Shown piece by piece: positions 26,415 to 35,198 of a stretch of DNA of 53,735 bases. Every line of letters starts with the position of its first letter. The stretch's first letter is position 1. Both the position numbers and the translations under genes were made by a program. Below the pieces are notes generated by a model. It saw only the letters and a program-made list of their open reading frames with translations, had not been told where the DNA came from and made no database searches. Source of the stretch: Bacteroidales bacterium (GTDB lineage: Bacteria; Bacteroidota; Bacteroidia; Bacteroidales; VadinHA17); the NCBI GenBank assembly GCA_016928075.1, contig JAFGLJ010000052.1, positions 1 to 53,735 of the forward strand. Direction: 5' to 3'.

Positions 26415-27405
26415 CTATTGCCCTGTTTAACTGCATAAACAAAACCGAAAAGAAAATAATAGCAAATAAATAATTTGCTATTTTTTTATTCCTCATCATT
26501 ACAAGGTAATGAGAAAGAAAATAAACAAGCGGAATAAGAAAAACATACATCAGTCCGACAGATGCTGAAGGGATGAGGAAATATATGGTAACTGTCAGAA
26601 TTAACATCCAGGTGAAAAGTGAGAATATTTTCCTTGATCTTATCTTCTTTGTGTTGAAAGTACTCCACAGGTGAAGAAGTGACACCAAAAAAATGAACAG
26701 GTTAATGCATGATATTATTATAAATTCAGCCGACCAGTAATACTCAGGGACATCCGTTACGATACTTTTCAGAAAAAAATGGTTAAGCCATGTAATATCC
26801 CTCCCCGTAAAATAGTAAAAGGCATAAAGGATAATAAATGGAGTGATCAGGCCGGTGATAGAAATCAATATCTCCCTGAAATTAAAAGACCTGAACATTA
26901 ATATTCCCACCAGTATCAGAAGATAAAACCAGATTATATTGGTGTAAATCAGGGTTGCGATCCCAATTATCAAAGAAGCATCAAAAAGATTATAAGCTAT
27001 TCCGGGTTTTCTATATGATACAATCAACCTGTCTATTGATACGAGAAGCAGCAGCGAAGCAGGCAGTACAGGATTGATTACCTGATTGCTGTATATATAA
27101 CCGGTCAGCAGTATGTACAGGGATGCAGGCAGGAATGTTCTTTCATTAATAAAGAACAGGCGTGTATTGAAATTTACCAGGTATATGCCTGTTACAAGAA
27201 CCAGTATCATGGAAAAAATAATACCTGCCAGTGGTCTCCCATTAAAAAGGCTGATTAACAAAGAATATAAAGGAGCAGGGTTATCGTTATGGTAAAGTGG
27301 CGGTTGTACAGGGTTCAGCAATGACTGCAGCCATACAAGAACCAGGCTTACCATTATTACAATTACTGTACCGGGGCCGATACCCCTGTAGATTTTCAGC
27401 AGCAT
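26407..27405 (-). CDS. DUF6427-like polytopic membrane protein
   Basis: A 332-residue protein with about nine to ten hydrophobic segments and almost no soluble part. The pattern GPGTVIVIMVSLVLVW at the N-terminus, LPASLYILLTGYIYSNQVI, IYTNIIWFYLLILVG and FNFREILISITGLITPFI is that of a Bacteroidota-only membrane family (DUF6427) often found near housekeeping genes. No function is known. It starts 6 bases after the purD stop and is probably in the same transcript. Confidence 0.72.
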   Translation of the reverse strand: MLLKIYRGIGPGTVIVIMVSLVLVWLQSLLNPVQPPLYHNDNPAPLYSLLISLFNGRPLAGIIFSMILVLVTGIYLVNFNTRLFFINERTFLPASLYILLTGYIYSNQVINPVLPASLLLLVSIDRLIVSYRKPGIAYNLFDASLIIGIATLIYTNIIWFYLLILVGILMFRSFNFREILISITGLITPFIILYAFYYFTGRDITWLNHFFLKSIVTDVPEYYWSAEFIIISCINLFIFLVSLLHLWSTFNTKKIRSRKIFSLFTWMLILTVTIYFLIPSASVGLMYVFLIPLVYFLSHYLVMMRNKKIANYLFAIIFFSVLFMQLNRAIVI

Positions 27406-27411
27406 ATTTTA

Positions 27412-28680
27412 TTATAAGTCAAATCCGATATCTTTCCTGAAGTACTTACCCTCGAAATCTATTATTTCTGCATTGGCATACGATTTCTTCAGAGCATCCT
27501 TTAAATCAGAACCAAAGGAGCTAATTGCCAGGACCCTGCCCCCGGAGCTGATAACCCTTCCATCTTCGGTTCTCGTCCCTGCCTGAAAAATTATACTACC
27601 TGATGTTTTGTCCATATTAAATATCTCTTTGCCCTTTTCGTATTCACCAGGGTAACCTCCTGAAACAAGCATAACGGTTACGACTGTTTCACCAGATATA
27701 TCCATTTTCCTTTTTTTCAGGTTCCCTTCGGCGACACCAAGCAGCAACTCCATCAAATCACTTTTTATCCTTGGTATTACAACTTCAGCCTCAGGATCTC
27801 CCATCCGCACATTATATTCAACAACATACGGATCCCCATCTACATTCATAAGTCCAAAATAGATGAAACCTTTATACTTTATTCCTTCCCTTTTAAGCCC
27901 TGATATTGTTGGTTTAATAATTCTAATTTCAACCCTTTTGAGGAAAGTTTCATCTGCAAACGGCACCGGAGAAACAGCACCCATGCCACCTGTATTCAAT
28001 CCTGTATCCTTTTCGCCCACCCTTTTATAATCCTTGGCTTCAGGAAGTATCTTATAATCCTCCCCGTCAGTAATGATAAACACCGAAAGTTCTATTCCTT
28101 TGAGAAATTCTTCAACTACAACAATTTTACCCGCCTCGCCAAATTTGCCTGAGAACATCCTGTCCAGTTCCTGTACTGCCTCATCATAATCATTAATTAT
28201 AAGTACACCCTTCCCTGCAGCCAGTCCGTCAGCTTTTAAGACATAAGGTTTTTTCATTGTTCTCATAAACTCACAGGCACTTTCAAAATTTTCTTTACTG
28301 AAACTCTTATAGGCTGCTGTGGGTATACCATTCTGCATCATGAATCTTTTGGCAAAATGCTTACTTCCCTCAAGCATCGCCCCTCTTTTTACGGGACCCA
28401 CAACGGGTATATGCCTGTACTTTTCATTTTCAAGGAAAAAATCATGGATGCCGCCCACAAGTGGTGCCTCTGGGCCTACGACTATCATATCCACATCATT
28501 TCCTAGTGCAAATTCAGCAACAGATTCAAAATTTCCTGCATCAAGATTTACATTTTCACCCAAAACGGCTGTTCCTGCATTACCGGGTGCAATGTATATC
28601 TTATCAACCTTATCACTCTGGGCTATCTTCCAGGAAAGGGTATGCTCCCTTCCCCCTGATCCGAGTATTAGAACATTCAT
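27412..28680 (-). CDS. purD: Phosphoribosylamine-glycine ligase
   Basis: A 422-residue GAR synthetase, which joins glycine to phosphoribosylamine with ATP in the second step of purine synthesis. The N-terminal domain has LILGSGGREHTLSW. The ATP-grasp region has KADGLAAGKGV and MGAVSPVPF, and the C-terminal region has VEYNVRMGDPEAEV and GGRVLAISSFG. The length is typical. A TATTTTTG box on the minus strand (28713-28706) lies about 26 bp before the ATG. The deacetylase gene upstream is separated by a 160-bp gap holding a dispersed repeat. Confidence 0.96.
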   Translation of the reverse strand: MNVLILGSGGREHTLSWKIAQSDKVDKIYIAPGNAGTAVLGENVNLDAGNFESVAEFALGNDVDMIVVGPEAPLVGGIHDFFLENEKYRHIPVVGPVKRGAMLEGSKHFAKRFMMQNGIPTAAYKSFSKENFESACEFMRTMKKPYVLKADGLAAGKGVLIINDYDEAVQELDRMFSGKFGEAGKIVVVEEFLKGIELSVFIITDGEDYKILPEAKDYKRVGEKDTGLNTGGMGAVSPVPFADETFLKRVEIRIIKPTISGLKREGIKYKGFIYFGLMNVDGDPYVVEYNVRMGDPEAEVVIPRIKSDLMELLLGVAEGNLKKRKMDISGETVVTVMLVSGGYPGEYEKGKEIFNMDKTSGSIIFQAGTRTEDGRVISSGGRVLAISSFGSDLKDALKKSYANAEIIDFEGKYFRKDIGFDL

Positions 28681-28705
28681 ATTATCTGTTATTCAATGTA
28701 TTTCT

Positions 28706-28713
28706 CAAAAATA
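28706..28713 (-). promoter_or_regulatory. Possible -7 box for purD
   Basis: The minus strand reads TATTTTTG, matching TAnnTTTG, with its end 25 bases before the purD ATG. No TTTG at the expected distance was found, so confidence is limited. Confidence 0.35.
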
Positions 28714-28742
28714 GCATATACGGTGTAGAAAAAAAATTCTCC

Positions 28743-28835
28743 TGTCACTTTGAAAGACTTGCGCTGAGCTTTTCGAAGCAAGAGTAGAGTCTCCTCTTCA
28801 GATCCTTCCCCCTGGGACTCGGGGTCAGGATGACA
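28743..28835. repeat. Intergenic repeat with TGTCA...TGACA ends
   Basis: A 93-bp segment between the deacetylase and purD genes has 5-bp terminal inverted repeats (TGTCA at 28743 and TGACA at 28831) and internal GCTTTTCGAAGC and CCCTGGGACTCGGGG-type partial palindromes. It looks like the widespread bacterial 'TGTCATCCTGA... GATCCT' class of dispersed intergenic repeats. A related core (AGTAGAG.CTC..TT.GATCC) occurs at 36174-36192. Confidence 0.65.
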
Positions 28836-28840
28836 GACTG

Positions 28841-29464
28841 TTACAAATCTTTCGTCAGATCTCCAAATTCATATCCTCTATTTATACACAAGCTTATCAG
28901 CCCGTCAAGTACCCTCAGTGCACACATGTTCTCTTTATCATGTAATACAATCACGGAACCCTGGCGAACGAGTTTTCCAGCTTTATTCAGTACATATTCC
29001 TTTTGCAGGTTAGTGTCGAAATCGTACAATAAAAGGTCCCAGAAAACAATTCTCATATATTTTTTTATTGCCCTGTACTGTGGTATTGTGAGATGACCGT
29101 ATGGTGGCCTGTAAAATATTGAGCCACTAAGTTCTGATCCCTGCAGGCAATTTTCAATATAATCGTTACGTCTGCTTTTCCATCCATCCAGATGCTTATA
29201 GCCATGATTGGCAATTGAATAACCGTTTTCAGCTATCATCCTCGTTGAATCGGGATATTTTTTTATATTCGAACCCGTACAAAAGAACACGGCTTTCTCA
29301 ACCTCATTTTTCTTAAGGACATCAACAATTTTAGCAGTACCCTGATCAGTGGGGCCGTCATCGAACGTAATATATAGTTTCCTTTCCACACCCTTCACCC
29401 GGTAAATGGCATCCCTGTACAGCAATCGTATCAGGCCTGGGAATCTGGCAGACCCTGGTATCAT
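28841..29464 (-). CDS. Polysaccharide deacetylase (NodB-homology) family protein
   Basis: A 207-residue carbohydrate esterase family 4-type protein. Motif 1 is YITFDDGPTDQGT, motif 2 is SIANHGYKHLD (His-x3-His type metal ligands), motif 3 is RPPYGHL and motif 5 is VIVLHD. Together these give the Asp-His-His metal site and the catalytic Asp/His. The substrate could be peptidoglycan, chitin oligomers or a surface glycan. No signal peptide is obvious. The ATG overlaps the DUF2723 stop (ATGA), so the two are translationally coupled, which hints at a shared glycan-related task. Confidence 0.87.
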   Translation of the reverse strand: MIPGSARFPGLIRLLYRDAIYRVKGVERKLYITFDDGPTDQGTAKIVDVLKKNEVEKAVFFCTGSNIKKYPDSTRMIAENGYSIANHGYKHLDGWKSRRNDYIENCLQGSELSGSIFYRPPYGHLTIPQYRAIKKYMRIVFWDLLLYDFDTNLQKEYVLNKAGKLVRQGSVIVLHDKENMCALRVLDGLISLCINRGYEFGDLTKDL

Positions 29465-32400
29465 GAAGGTATCATAAATAATTCATTATAATACCGGTCA
29501 ATATCCTGTTCCAACTGTTTCACCAGCTCATCTATACCCATTGAAGCAGACATGTTATACAGGCTTATCAATGCCTGCATATTTAAACCTATTACATAAT
29601 CAAGATCGTATCTTCTTGATTCCTCCAGTTTAATTACTATATCAAGGTAGTTTTTGGCATTATTGAGTATATCATTGGCTATTTCCATTGCCCTTTCTTT
29701 TTCACCTGTCCTGTAAAGCCCTCTGAAAAGATCACTGGAGTAATAATTATGCTGTATCTTACCGGCCGGAATTTCTTCCAGGCTTTTATATAATACCTCT
29801 TTTGCTTTCAGTGTATCACCCTCATTTATTAGTGCCTCGGCCAGCATACCAAACATTCGTCTGAAATTACTGAACATTCTCCTGTTGTTTTCATCAAGAT
29901 AAACACGTGGATCTGAAGCATTACCCCATTTAAACCTGTTCATCACATTTTCATACATCTGCCTTGTATCAATATATCCAATATCCTGGGTTCGCGTACC
30001 TGTTGAATCAAGGGGAGCTATCCTGTAAGCCAATCCCTCAAGCTGGAAATACTCCTCCAGTCCCATATAGTTTGACGGGGGCACAGTGCTGGCAAAACAG
30101 ATAGGGCGTTCCCATTCATTAGTTCCTATCATATCCATTACAGCGAGATTATTCTTATACATCTCCCTCCCGTCATATTGCCATATAACATTATTAAGCA
30201 ACCGGTCAGCCTGGTATTTCTTTACTGTTCCGTTAGACATTACTTTGATTGAGTCAACAGGTACGAGAAATTTGTTTGAAGGGATATAATTATAATAATC
30301 GCCCCTACCCGAGAAGTCGATCTTACTCTGCCTTTCATCCGAGCCGGCAAATTTTATCAGTTCAATAATATCATATGGCCGGTCTATCCTGTTGGTTACA
30401 GGTAATTGTTCTCTTCTTCCCGGCCTGTATTTTTCCGGACCCAATGTAAACTTCACTGGTTCAGACTCATATGCTTTCTGTCGCATCATATCAATATACC
30501 AGCCAGCTGAAAGGTAACTCAGGTTAGCCACCCTTACATCAGTTCTTATTCCCTCAACATCCTGTGCATACCAGACGGGGAATGAATCATTATCACCATA
30601 TGTGAGGAGCACGGCATTTTCATCGCAGCTATTCAGGTAATTACTGCCTATATCCCTGGCGGTATATCTTCCTGAACGGTCATGATCATCCCAGTTCTGC
30701 ACCGCCAGCAAAACGGGCACGGCCAAAAGGCAAACCAGGAAAGCCACAGTTAATATGATTTTATGGGATATTAGTTTCCTGAGATTGTCCACAATAAAGC
30801 AGAGGCCAAGCCCCACCCATACTGAGAAAGCATAAAATGAACCTGCATATGCATAATCCCGCTCCCGGGGTTGCAATGGATACTGGTTTAAATAGACTAC
30901 TATGGCTATACCGGTCATAACAAAGAGTACTACTATTACCCAGAATCCTTTGCGATCCTTTTTATATTGCCATATCATCCCCATTATACCGAGGATAAGC
31001 GGCAGGAAGAAATATGTATTCCTTGCAGGATTATTTCTCAATTCATCAGGTAATTCCTTCTGATCACCAAGCCTGGAACCGTCTATGGCATCAATACCAC
31101 TTATCCAGTTACCATGCAATACATTGCCATTGCCCTGTATATCATTCTGTCTTCCAACAAAATTCCACATAAAGTAGCGTCCGTACATATACCCGAGTTG
31201 ATACCTGAAGAAAAATCTGAGATTCTCTGTGAAGGTCGGTACAATGAATTCCTGTCCTCCACTTGAGGTATTTAACCTAACTTTTCTCCCTTCGACCTTA
31301 CCCCAGTATTCATATTCAGATCGATAGCTATTTTCAGGGCTGTACATCCTTGGGAAGATAGTGGTAAAACGTTCGTCAAAAACATACTCATTCTTATTGT
31401 ATGGAACATATCTGCCATCTTCCTTGATATACCCGCCTGTTTTTTTCTCAATATCAATAACAGGTGCTGAATAATAATTACCTTTCAACAAGGGTGTGCT
31501 TCCATACTGTTCCCTGTTAATATAATATATCATCGAGAACACATCCGAAGGATCATTCTGGTTCATAGGAGGCCGTGCATTAGCCCTGATAGGGATGAGT
31601 GCATAGGAAGAGTACCCCAGCAAAATTACCGTAACAATCGTAACTATGTAATTAAGTATAATCTTCTGTTTCCTGATTGAATAGTTGATACCCCAGACAA
31701 GAGCAGCGATAAGAAGTACTATATAGAAATACAGACCAGAATGATATGGAAGCCCAATGCCGTTGACAAACAATAACTCGAACCAGCCGGCAATCTTTAC
31801 CGTATATGGAAGCAGGATAAAAACTATGAATCCCAGTATGGCAAATGCAGCCAGCAAGGCTTTAATTACGCCCCTGGTACTAACCGGGTAGGTCTTGAAA
31901 TAATAGACAAGAACTATCGCGGGTAATGCAAGCAGGTTAAGTAGATGAACCCCGATTGATAATCCCATCAGGTATGCTATTAATACCAGCCACCTGCCTT
32001 TGAGATTCTCATTCCCCTCATCCTCCCATTTGAGTATAGCCCAGAAAACCATTGCTGTGAAAAGTGATGAGGTGGCGTATACTTCTCCTTCAACAGCAGA
32101 GAACCAGAAAGTATCAGAGAATGTACATGTAAGTGCTCCGATCAGCCCGCTGGCTATAACAGTTGCAATATTTACAGGTGATAAATTACCATCACCATTA
32201 AACACCTTCCTGACTAGATGAGTTATCGTCCAGAAAAGAAACATTATTGTAAATGCACCGGCCAGCGCAGAAAGGAAGTTAATCATCATGGCAGCATTGG
32301 ATTCATTTCCAAAACTGAACAATGAGAAGAACCGTCCAAGCAAAAGGAAGAATGGTGCACCCGGAGGATGCCCAACCTGGAGTTTCCATGCAGATAGGAT

Positions 32401-32529
32401 AAATTCACCACAATCCCAGAAACTGACAGTTGGCTCCAGTGTGAGGGTATAAACAGTAAGTGACATCAGGAATACTACCCAGCCTGTGATATTATTTATT
32501 TTACGGAATTGGAGATTGAGAAAACTCAT
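29461..32529 (-). CDS. DUF2723-family membrane glycosyltransferase-like protein
   Basis: A 1022-residue protein with about 12 or more membrane helices in the first ~620 residues and a soluble C-terminal part with helical repeats. The N-terminus carries the DUF2723 hallmark LEPTVSFWDCGEFILSA and QVGHPPGAPFFLLLGR, where the acidic residue in the first periplasmic loop is typical of GT-C glycosyltransferases that use polyprenyl-phosphate sugars. The loop NQYPLQPRERDYAYAGSF is also strongly conserved in the family. The family is therefore thought to transfer sugars to proteins or lipids, but this is inferred by fold. It lies 54 bp after the glycosylase gene and overlaps the deacetylase gene. Confidence 0.87.
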   Translation of the reverse strand: MSFLNLQFRKINNITGWVVFLMSLTVYTLTLEPTVSFWDCGEFILSAWKLQVGHPPGAPFFLLLGRFFSLFSFGNESNAAMMINFLSALAGAFTIMFLFWTITHLVRKVFNGDGNLSPVNIATVIASGLIGALTCTFSDTFWFSAVEGEVYATSSLFTAMVFWAILKWEDEGNENLKGRWLVLIAYLMGLSIGVHLLNLLALPAIVLVYYFKTYPVSTRGVIKALLAAFAILGFIVFILLPYTVKIAGWFELLFVNGIGLPYHSGLYFYIVLLIAALVWGINYSIRKQKIILNYIVTIVTVILLGYSSYALIPIRANARPPMNQNDPSDVFSMIYYINREQYGSTPLLKGNYYSAPVIDIEKKTGGYIKEDGRYVPYNKNEYVFDERFTTIFPRMYSPENSYRSEYEYWGKVEGRKVRLNTSSGGQEFIVPTFTENLRFFFRYQLGYMYGRYFMWNFVGRQNDIQGNGNVLHGNWISGIDAIDGSRLGDQKELPDELRNNPARNTYFFLPLILGIMGMIWQYKKDRKGFWVIVVLFVMTGIAIVVYLNQYPLQPRERDYAYAGSFYAFSVWVGLGLCFIVDNLRKLISHKIILTVAFLVCLLAVPVLLAVQNWDDHDRSGRYTARDIGSNYLNSCDENAVLLTYGDNDSFPVWYAQDVEGIRTDVRVANLSYLSAGWYIDMMRQKAYESEPVKFTLGPEKYRPGRREQLPVTNRIDRPYDIIELIKFAGSDERQSKIDFSGRGDYYNYIPSNKFLVPVDSIKVMSNGTVKKYQADRLLNNVIWQYDGREMYKNNLAVMDMIGTNEWERPICFASTVPPSNYMGLEEYFQLEGLAYRIAPLDSTGTRTQDIGYIDTRQMYENVMNRFKWGNASDPRVYLDENNRRMFSNFRRMFGMLAEALINEGDTLKAKEVLYKSLEEIPAGKIQHNYYSSDLFRGLYRTGEKERAMEIANDILNNAKNYLDIVIKLEESRRYDLDYVIGLNMQALISLYNMSASMGIDELVKQLEQDIDRYYNELFMIPS

Positions 32530-32583
32530 TGTCTGACGAGGCTTATTTTATTGAATTAAAATGTAAATATATCGAAAATGAAA

Positions 32584-33102
32584 TTACCTGACATAATATC
32601 TCCACTCAATATCTCTCCAGTATGATCCGGCATAGTTTATTCCTATTCTTTTCCCCTTTGCTATATCCACTTTTATCCCATGATCTTCAACCCAAATCCT
32701 CCCTGATTCACATATATCTTCTCCATAATAGGACCCATCCAAATTAAGATGCTTTGTCAGTTTTCCTGGACCGTTAAACCCTTTGATACCCCTGATTAAT
32801 ACGGCCTGAGGTATTCCTTTTTCCGCAGCAACAATATTAAGCATCCAGTACATTCCGTAGATAAAATACATATAGATAAAACCTCCCGTGTGATACATAA
32901 TTTCGTTCCTGGTCGTTCGCCCCCGGCATGCATGGCAAGCTTCATCCTCCTCGCCACGATACGCTTCAACCTCGGTTATCATATAGCGACCGACATTACT
33001 GTTCGATCCGCTCACGCATAGTAACTTACCAGGCAACGAAGGAGCCACTTCGAGAACATCCCTCGTGAAAAACTCCCTGTTCAACCTGCTTCCCTGATAC
33101 AT
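32584..33102 (-). CDS. mpg: DNA-3-methyladenine glycosylase (AAG/MPG family)
   Basis: A base-excision repair glycosylase of about 172 residues from the ATG at 33102; the open frame begins at a TTG at 33129. MYQGSRLNREFFTRDVLEVAPSL opens the fold in sub-motifs seen across the family. ITEVEAYRGEEDEACHA holds the catalytic Glu, and FIYMYFIYGMYWMLNIV is the core strand-helix region with the base-flipping Tyr. RGIKGFNGPGKLTKHL completes the pattern. It removes alkylated purines. The gene is divergent from rplM with a 214-bp gap. Confidence 0.92.
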   Translation of the reverse strand: MYQGSRLNREFFTRDVLEVAPSLPGKLLCVSGSNSNVGRYMITEVEAYRGEEDEACHACRGRTTRNEIMYHTGGFIYMYFIYGMYWMLNIVAAEKGIPQAVLIRGIKGFNGPGKLTKHLNLDGSYYGEDICESGRIWVEDHGIKVDIAKGKRIGINYAGSYWRDIEWRYYVR

Positions 33103-33249
33103 TATTCTGCATTTGATTTTATCTTCCAAAGATTAAGAAAAAATAAAAACTAAAAAACCCACCCAGGGTTTCAAGCTAAGCTTTTTTGAAAGTAAAAAAA
33201 TGTAACCCAATTTAATTTGATGATTATTCTTTTTTATTAAAATTTATTG

Positions 33250-33257
33250 TACTTTTG
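33250..33257 (+). promoter_or_regulatory. Possible -7 box for the rplM-rpsI transcript
   Basis: TACTTTTG fits the TAnnTTTG consensus and leaves a leader of about 55-60 nt before the GTG start. An upstream TTTG (33216-33219) is 30 bp away, further than the ideal 19, so the match is partial. The leader between divergent mpg and rplM also has an AAACCC/GGGTTT inverted repeat near 33163-33176. Confidence 0.45.
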
Positions 33258-33316
33258 CACACCCGAAAATACAGGAAATTAATAAAATATATTAGTACAG
33301 ATTAAAACAAAAGGAT

Positions 33317-33775
33317 GTGAATACGAATAGCTACAAGACCATCTCGGCTAATAAGGCAACAGTGAATAAGGAGTGGCTCCTGGTGGATGCTGAAGGTGAA
33401 ATTCTGGGTCGCCTTGCATCAAAGGTAGCAAAGCTTATTCGCGGAAAACATAAACCTGATTTTACCCCGCATGTTGATTGTGGTGATAACGTTATTATAA
33501 TAAATGCCGATAAGGTTAAAATGACGGGGAGCAAGTGGGAAGACAAAGAATATATAAGATATTCAGGGTATCCAGGGGGTCAGAAATCAATTGTGGCCAG
33601 TGAAGTCTTTAAAAAGCATCCCGAGAGGATTGTAGAAAATGCAGTAAAGGGGATGCTGCCAAAGAACAGGCTTGGAAGGGCTATTTTCAAGAACCTTTAT
33701 GTTTATGCAGGAGACAAGCATGAGCAGGAAGCTCAAAAGCCAAGAAAAATAGAATTAGATAAAATTAAATTGTAA
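33317..33775 (+). CDS. rplM: 50S ribosomal protein L13
   Basis: A 152-residue L13, including the typical [16 protein letters not shown] opening, [25 protein letters not shown] and [15 protein letters not shown]. The start is GTG at 33317; no in-frame ATG is near, and the protein aligns in length with the family from this point. An out-of-frame ATG directly followed by TGA (33315-33320) overlaps the GTG start. The stop codon abuts the rpsI ATG (TAAATG), giving the usual L13-S9 pair. Confidence 0.97.
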   Translation: MNTNSYKTISANKATVNKEWLLVDAEGEILGRLASKVAKLIRGKHKPDFTPHVDCGDNVIIINADKVKMTGSKWEDKEYIRYSGYPGGQKSIVASEVFKKHPERIVENAVKGMLPKNRLGRAIFKNLYVYAGDKHEQEAQKPRKIELDKIKL

Positions 33776-34162
33776 ATGGAAATTATATATACCACAGGAA
33801 GAAGGAAGTCAGCCATAGCAAGAGTTTACCTTTCCGAAGGCAAAGGAAAGATAATTGTTAACAATAAAGACTACCAGGAGTACTTCCCTGCCAAAACGCT
33901 TCAATATATTGTTATGCAACCTCTCAACCTGCTTAAGGTTGCCGACAAATATGATATTAAAGTGACCCTTAACGGGGGTGGGTCAAAAGGTCAGGCTGAG
34001 GCTTTAAGGCTGGGTATTTCCAGAGCACTGGTCAAATTAAACGAAGAGGATAAACCTGCTCTGAAATCTGAAGGATTCCTTACGAGAGACCCCAGGCAGG
34101 TTGAAAGAAAGAAACCCGGACAGCCAAAAGCCCGTAAGAGATTCCAGTTTAGCAAACGATAA
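33776..34162 (+). CDS. rpsI: 30S ribosomal protein S9
   Basis: A 128-residue S9 with the N-terminal YTTGRRKSAIARVYL and the basic C-terminal tail ending in KARKRFQFSKR, which reaches into the P site in known ribosomes. GGGSKGQAEALRLGISRAL is the conserved core, given here as a family marker. It follows rplM without a gap, and rpsB lies 98 bp downstream. Confidence 0.98.
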   Translation: MEIIYTTGRRKSAIARVYLSEGKGKIIVNNKDYQEYFPAKTLQYIVMQPLNLLKVADKYDIKVTLNGGGSKGQAEALRLGISRALVKLNEEDKPALKSEGFLTRDPRQVERKKPGQPKARKRFQFSKR

Positions 34163-34190
34163 AAATATACAGAAGCATGTTTAGTATCTA

Positions 34191-34228
34191 AATTGCATTG
34201 ACTTCGAACAACGAACTACTCTGCAATT
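34191..34228 (+). promoter_or_regulatory. Stem-internal loop-stem in the rpsB leader
   Basis: AATTGCA (34191-34197) pairs with TGCAATT (34222-34228), and inside it TTCG (34203-34206) pairs with CGAA (34212-34215) around the loop AACAA. The structure ends 32 bases before the rpsB ATG. Ribosomal-protein leaders of this kind often mediate autoregulation; here that is inference from position and fold only. Confidence 0.45.
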
Positions 34229-34260
34229 GATAAATAGAATGTAAACTTTAAAATCACACA

Positions 34261-35169
34261 ATGCCAAGAACAAATTTCAACGAATTACTTGATGCAGGTG
34301 TTCATTTCGGACATCTTAAAAGAAAATGGAATCCCGCAATGGCTCCTTATATTTTCATGGAGCGTAACGGTATTCATATCATTGACCTCGAACAAACAGA
34401 ACAGAAACTTGAACAGGCGGCCTCCGCGATCAAGCAGATAGCAAAGTCTGGAAAAAAAATATTATTTGTAGCAACCAAAAAGCAGGCGAAGGACATAGTG
34501 GCAGAGAGGGTAAAACAGGTTAATATGCCCTACGTAACTGAACGCTGGCCAGGTGGTATGCTAACTAATTTTCCTACAATACGGAAAGCCGTTAAGAAGA
34601 TGTCTTCCATTGATAAAATGGCAACAGATGGCACCTTTGACAACCTGTCAAAGAGAGAGAAACTACAGATTACCCGCCAGCGGGCCAAACTCGAAAAAAT
34701 GCTTGGAAGTATTGCTGATCTTACCAGGTTGCCTGCAGCTTTGTTCGTGGTGGACATAATTAAAGAATATATTGCCGTGAGGGAGGCAAAGAAATTGGGA
34801 ATCCCTGTAATAGCAATGGTTGACACTAATTCTGATCCTAATACTGTTGATTTTCCAATACCGGCAAACGATGATGCATCAAAGTCAATATCTCTTATTG
34901 TGGATATTCTTTGTAAAGCAGTTGAAGAAGGCCTTAACGAAAGAAAAACGGAAAAAGAGAAAGAAGCAGACGGTAAGGAAAAAAGAGCCTCAAAGGATGT
35001 AAAGGCTGTGGCTAAAAAAGTCAGGTCGGTAAAGGCTGAAGGCCTTGAATATGAAGAGGAAGAATACGAGGAAGTGGAAGAGGAAGTTGAGGATGAAGAA
35101 AATGAAGCGAGAATTAAACGTTCCAGAAAAATGGGAGATCTTTACCTCGATGATTTTGATGAAGAATAA
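34261..35169 (+). CDS. rpsB: 30S ribosomal protein S2 with long acidic C-terminal tail
   Basis: A 302-residue S2. The core includes LLDAGVHFGHLKRKWNP, IIDLEQTEQKLEQA, ATKKQAKDIV, RWPGGMLTNF and VDTNSDPNTVDFPIPANDDA, all diagnostic. The core ends near residue 230. A further ~70 residues are highly charged, with a Lys-rich stretch followed by runs of Glu (EEEEYEEVEEEVEDEE) and a basic-acid end (KRSRKMGDLYLDDFDEE). This makes it clearly longer than the ~230-260 residues of most bacterial S2 proteins. tsf follows after 29 bp in the normal rpsB-tsf order. Confidence 0.96.
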   Translation: MPRTNFNELLDAGVHFGHLKRKWNPAMAPYIFMERNGIHIIDLEQTEQKLEQAASAIKQIAKSGKKILFVATKKQAKDIVAERVKQVNMPYVTERWPGGMLTNFPTIRKAVKKMSSIDKMATDGTFDNLSKREKLQITRQRAKLEKMLGSIADLTRLPAALFVVDIIKEYIAVREAKKLGIPVIAMVDTNSDPNTVDFPIPANDDASKSISLIVDILCKAVEEGLNERKTEKEKEADGKEKRASKDVKAVAKKVRSVKAEGLEYEEEEYEEVEEEVEDEENEARIKRSRKMGDLYLDDFDEE

Positions 35170-35198
35170 AACGGAATTATAAATTAAAAAAATTGAAT

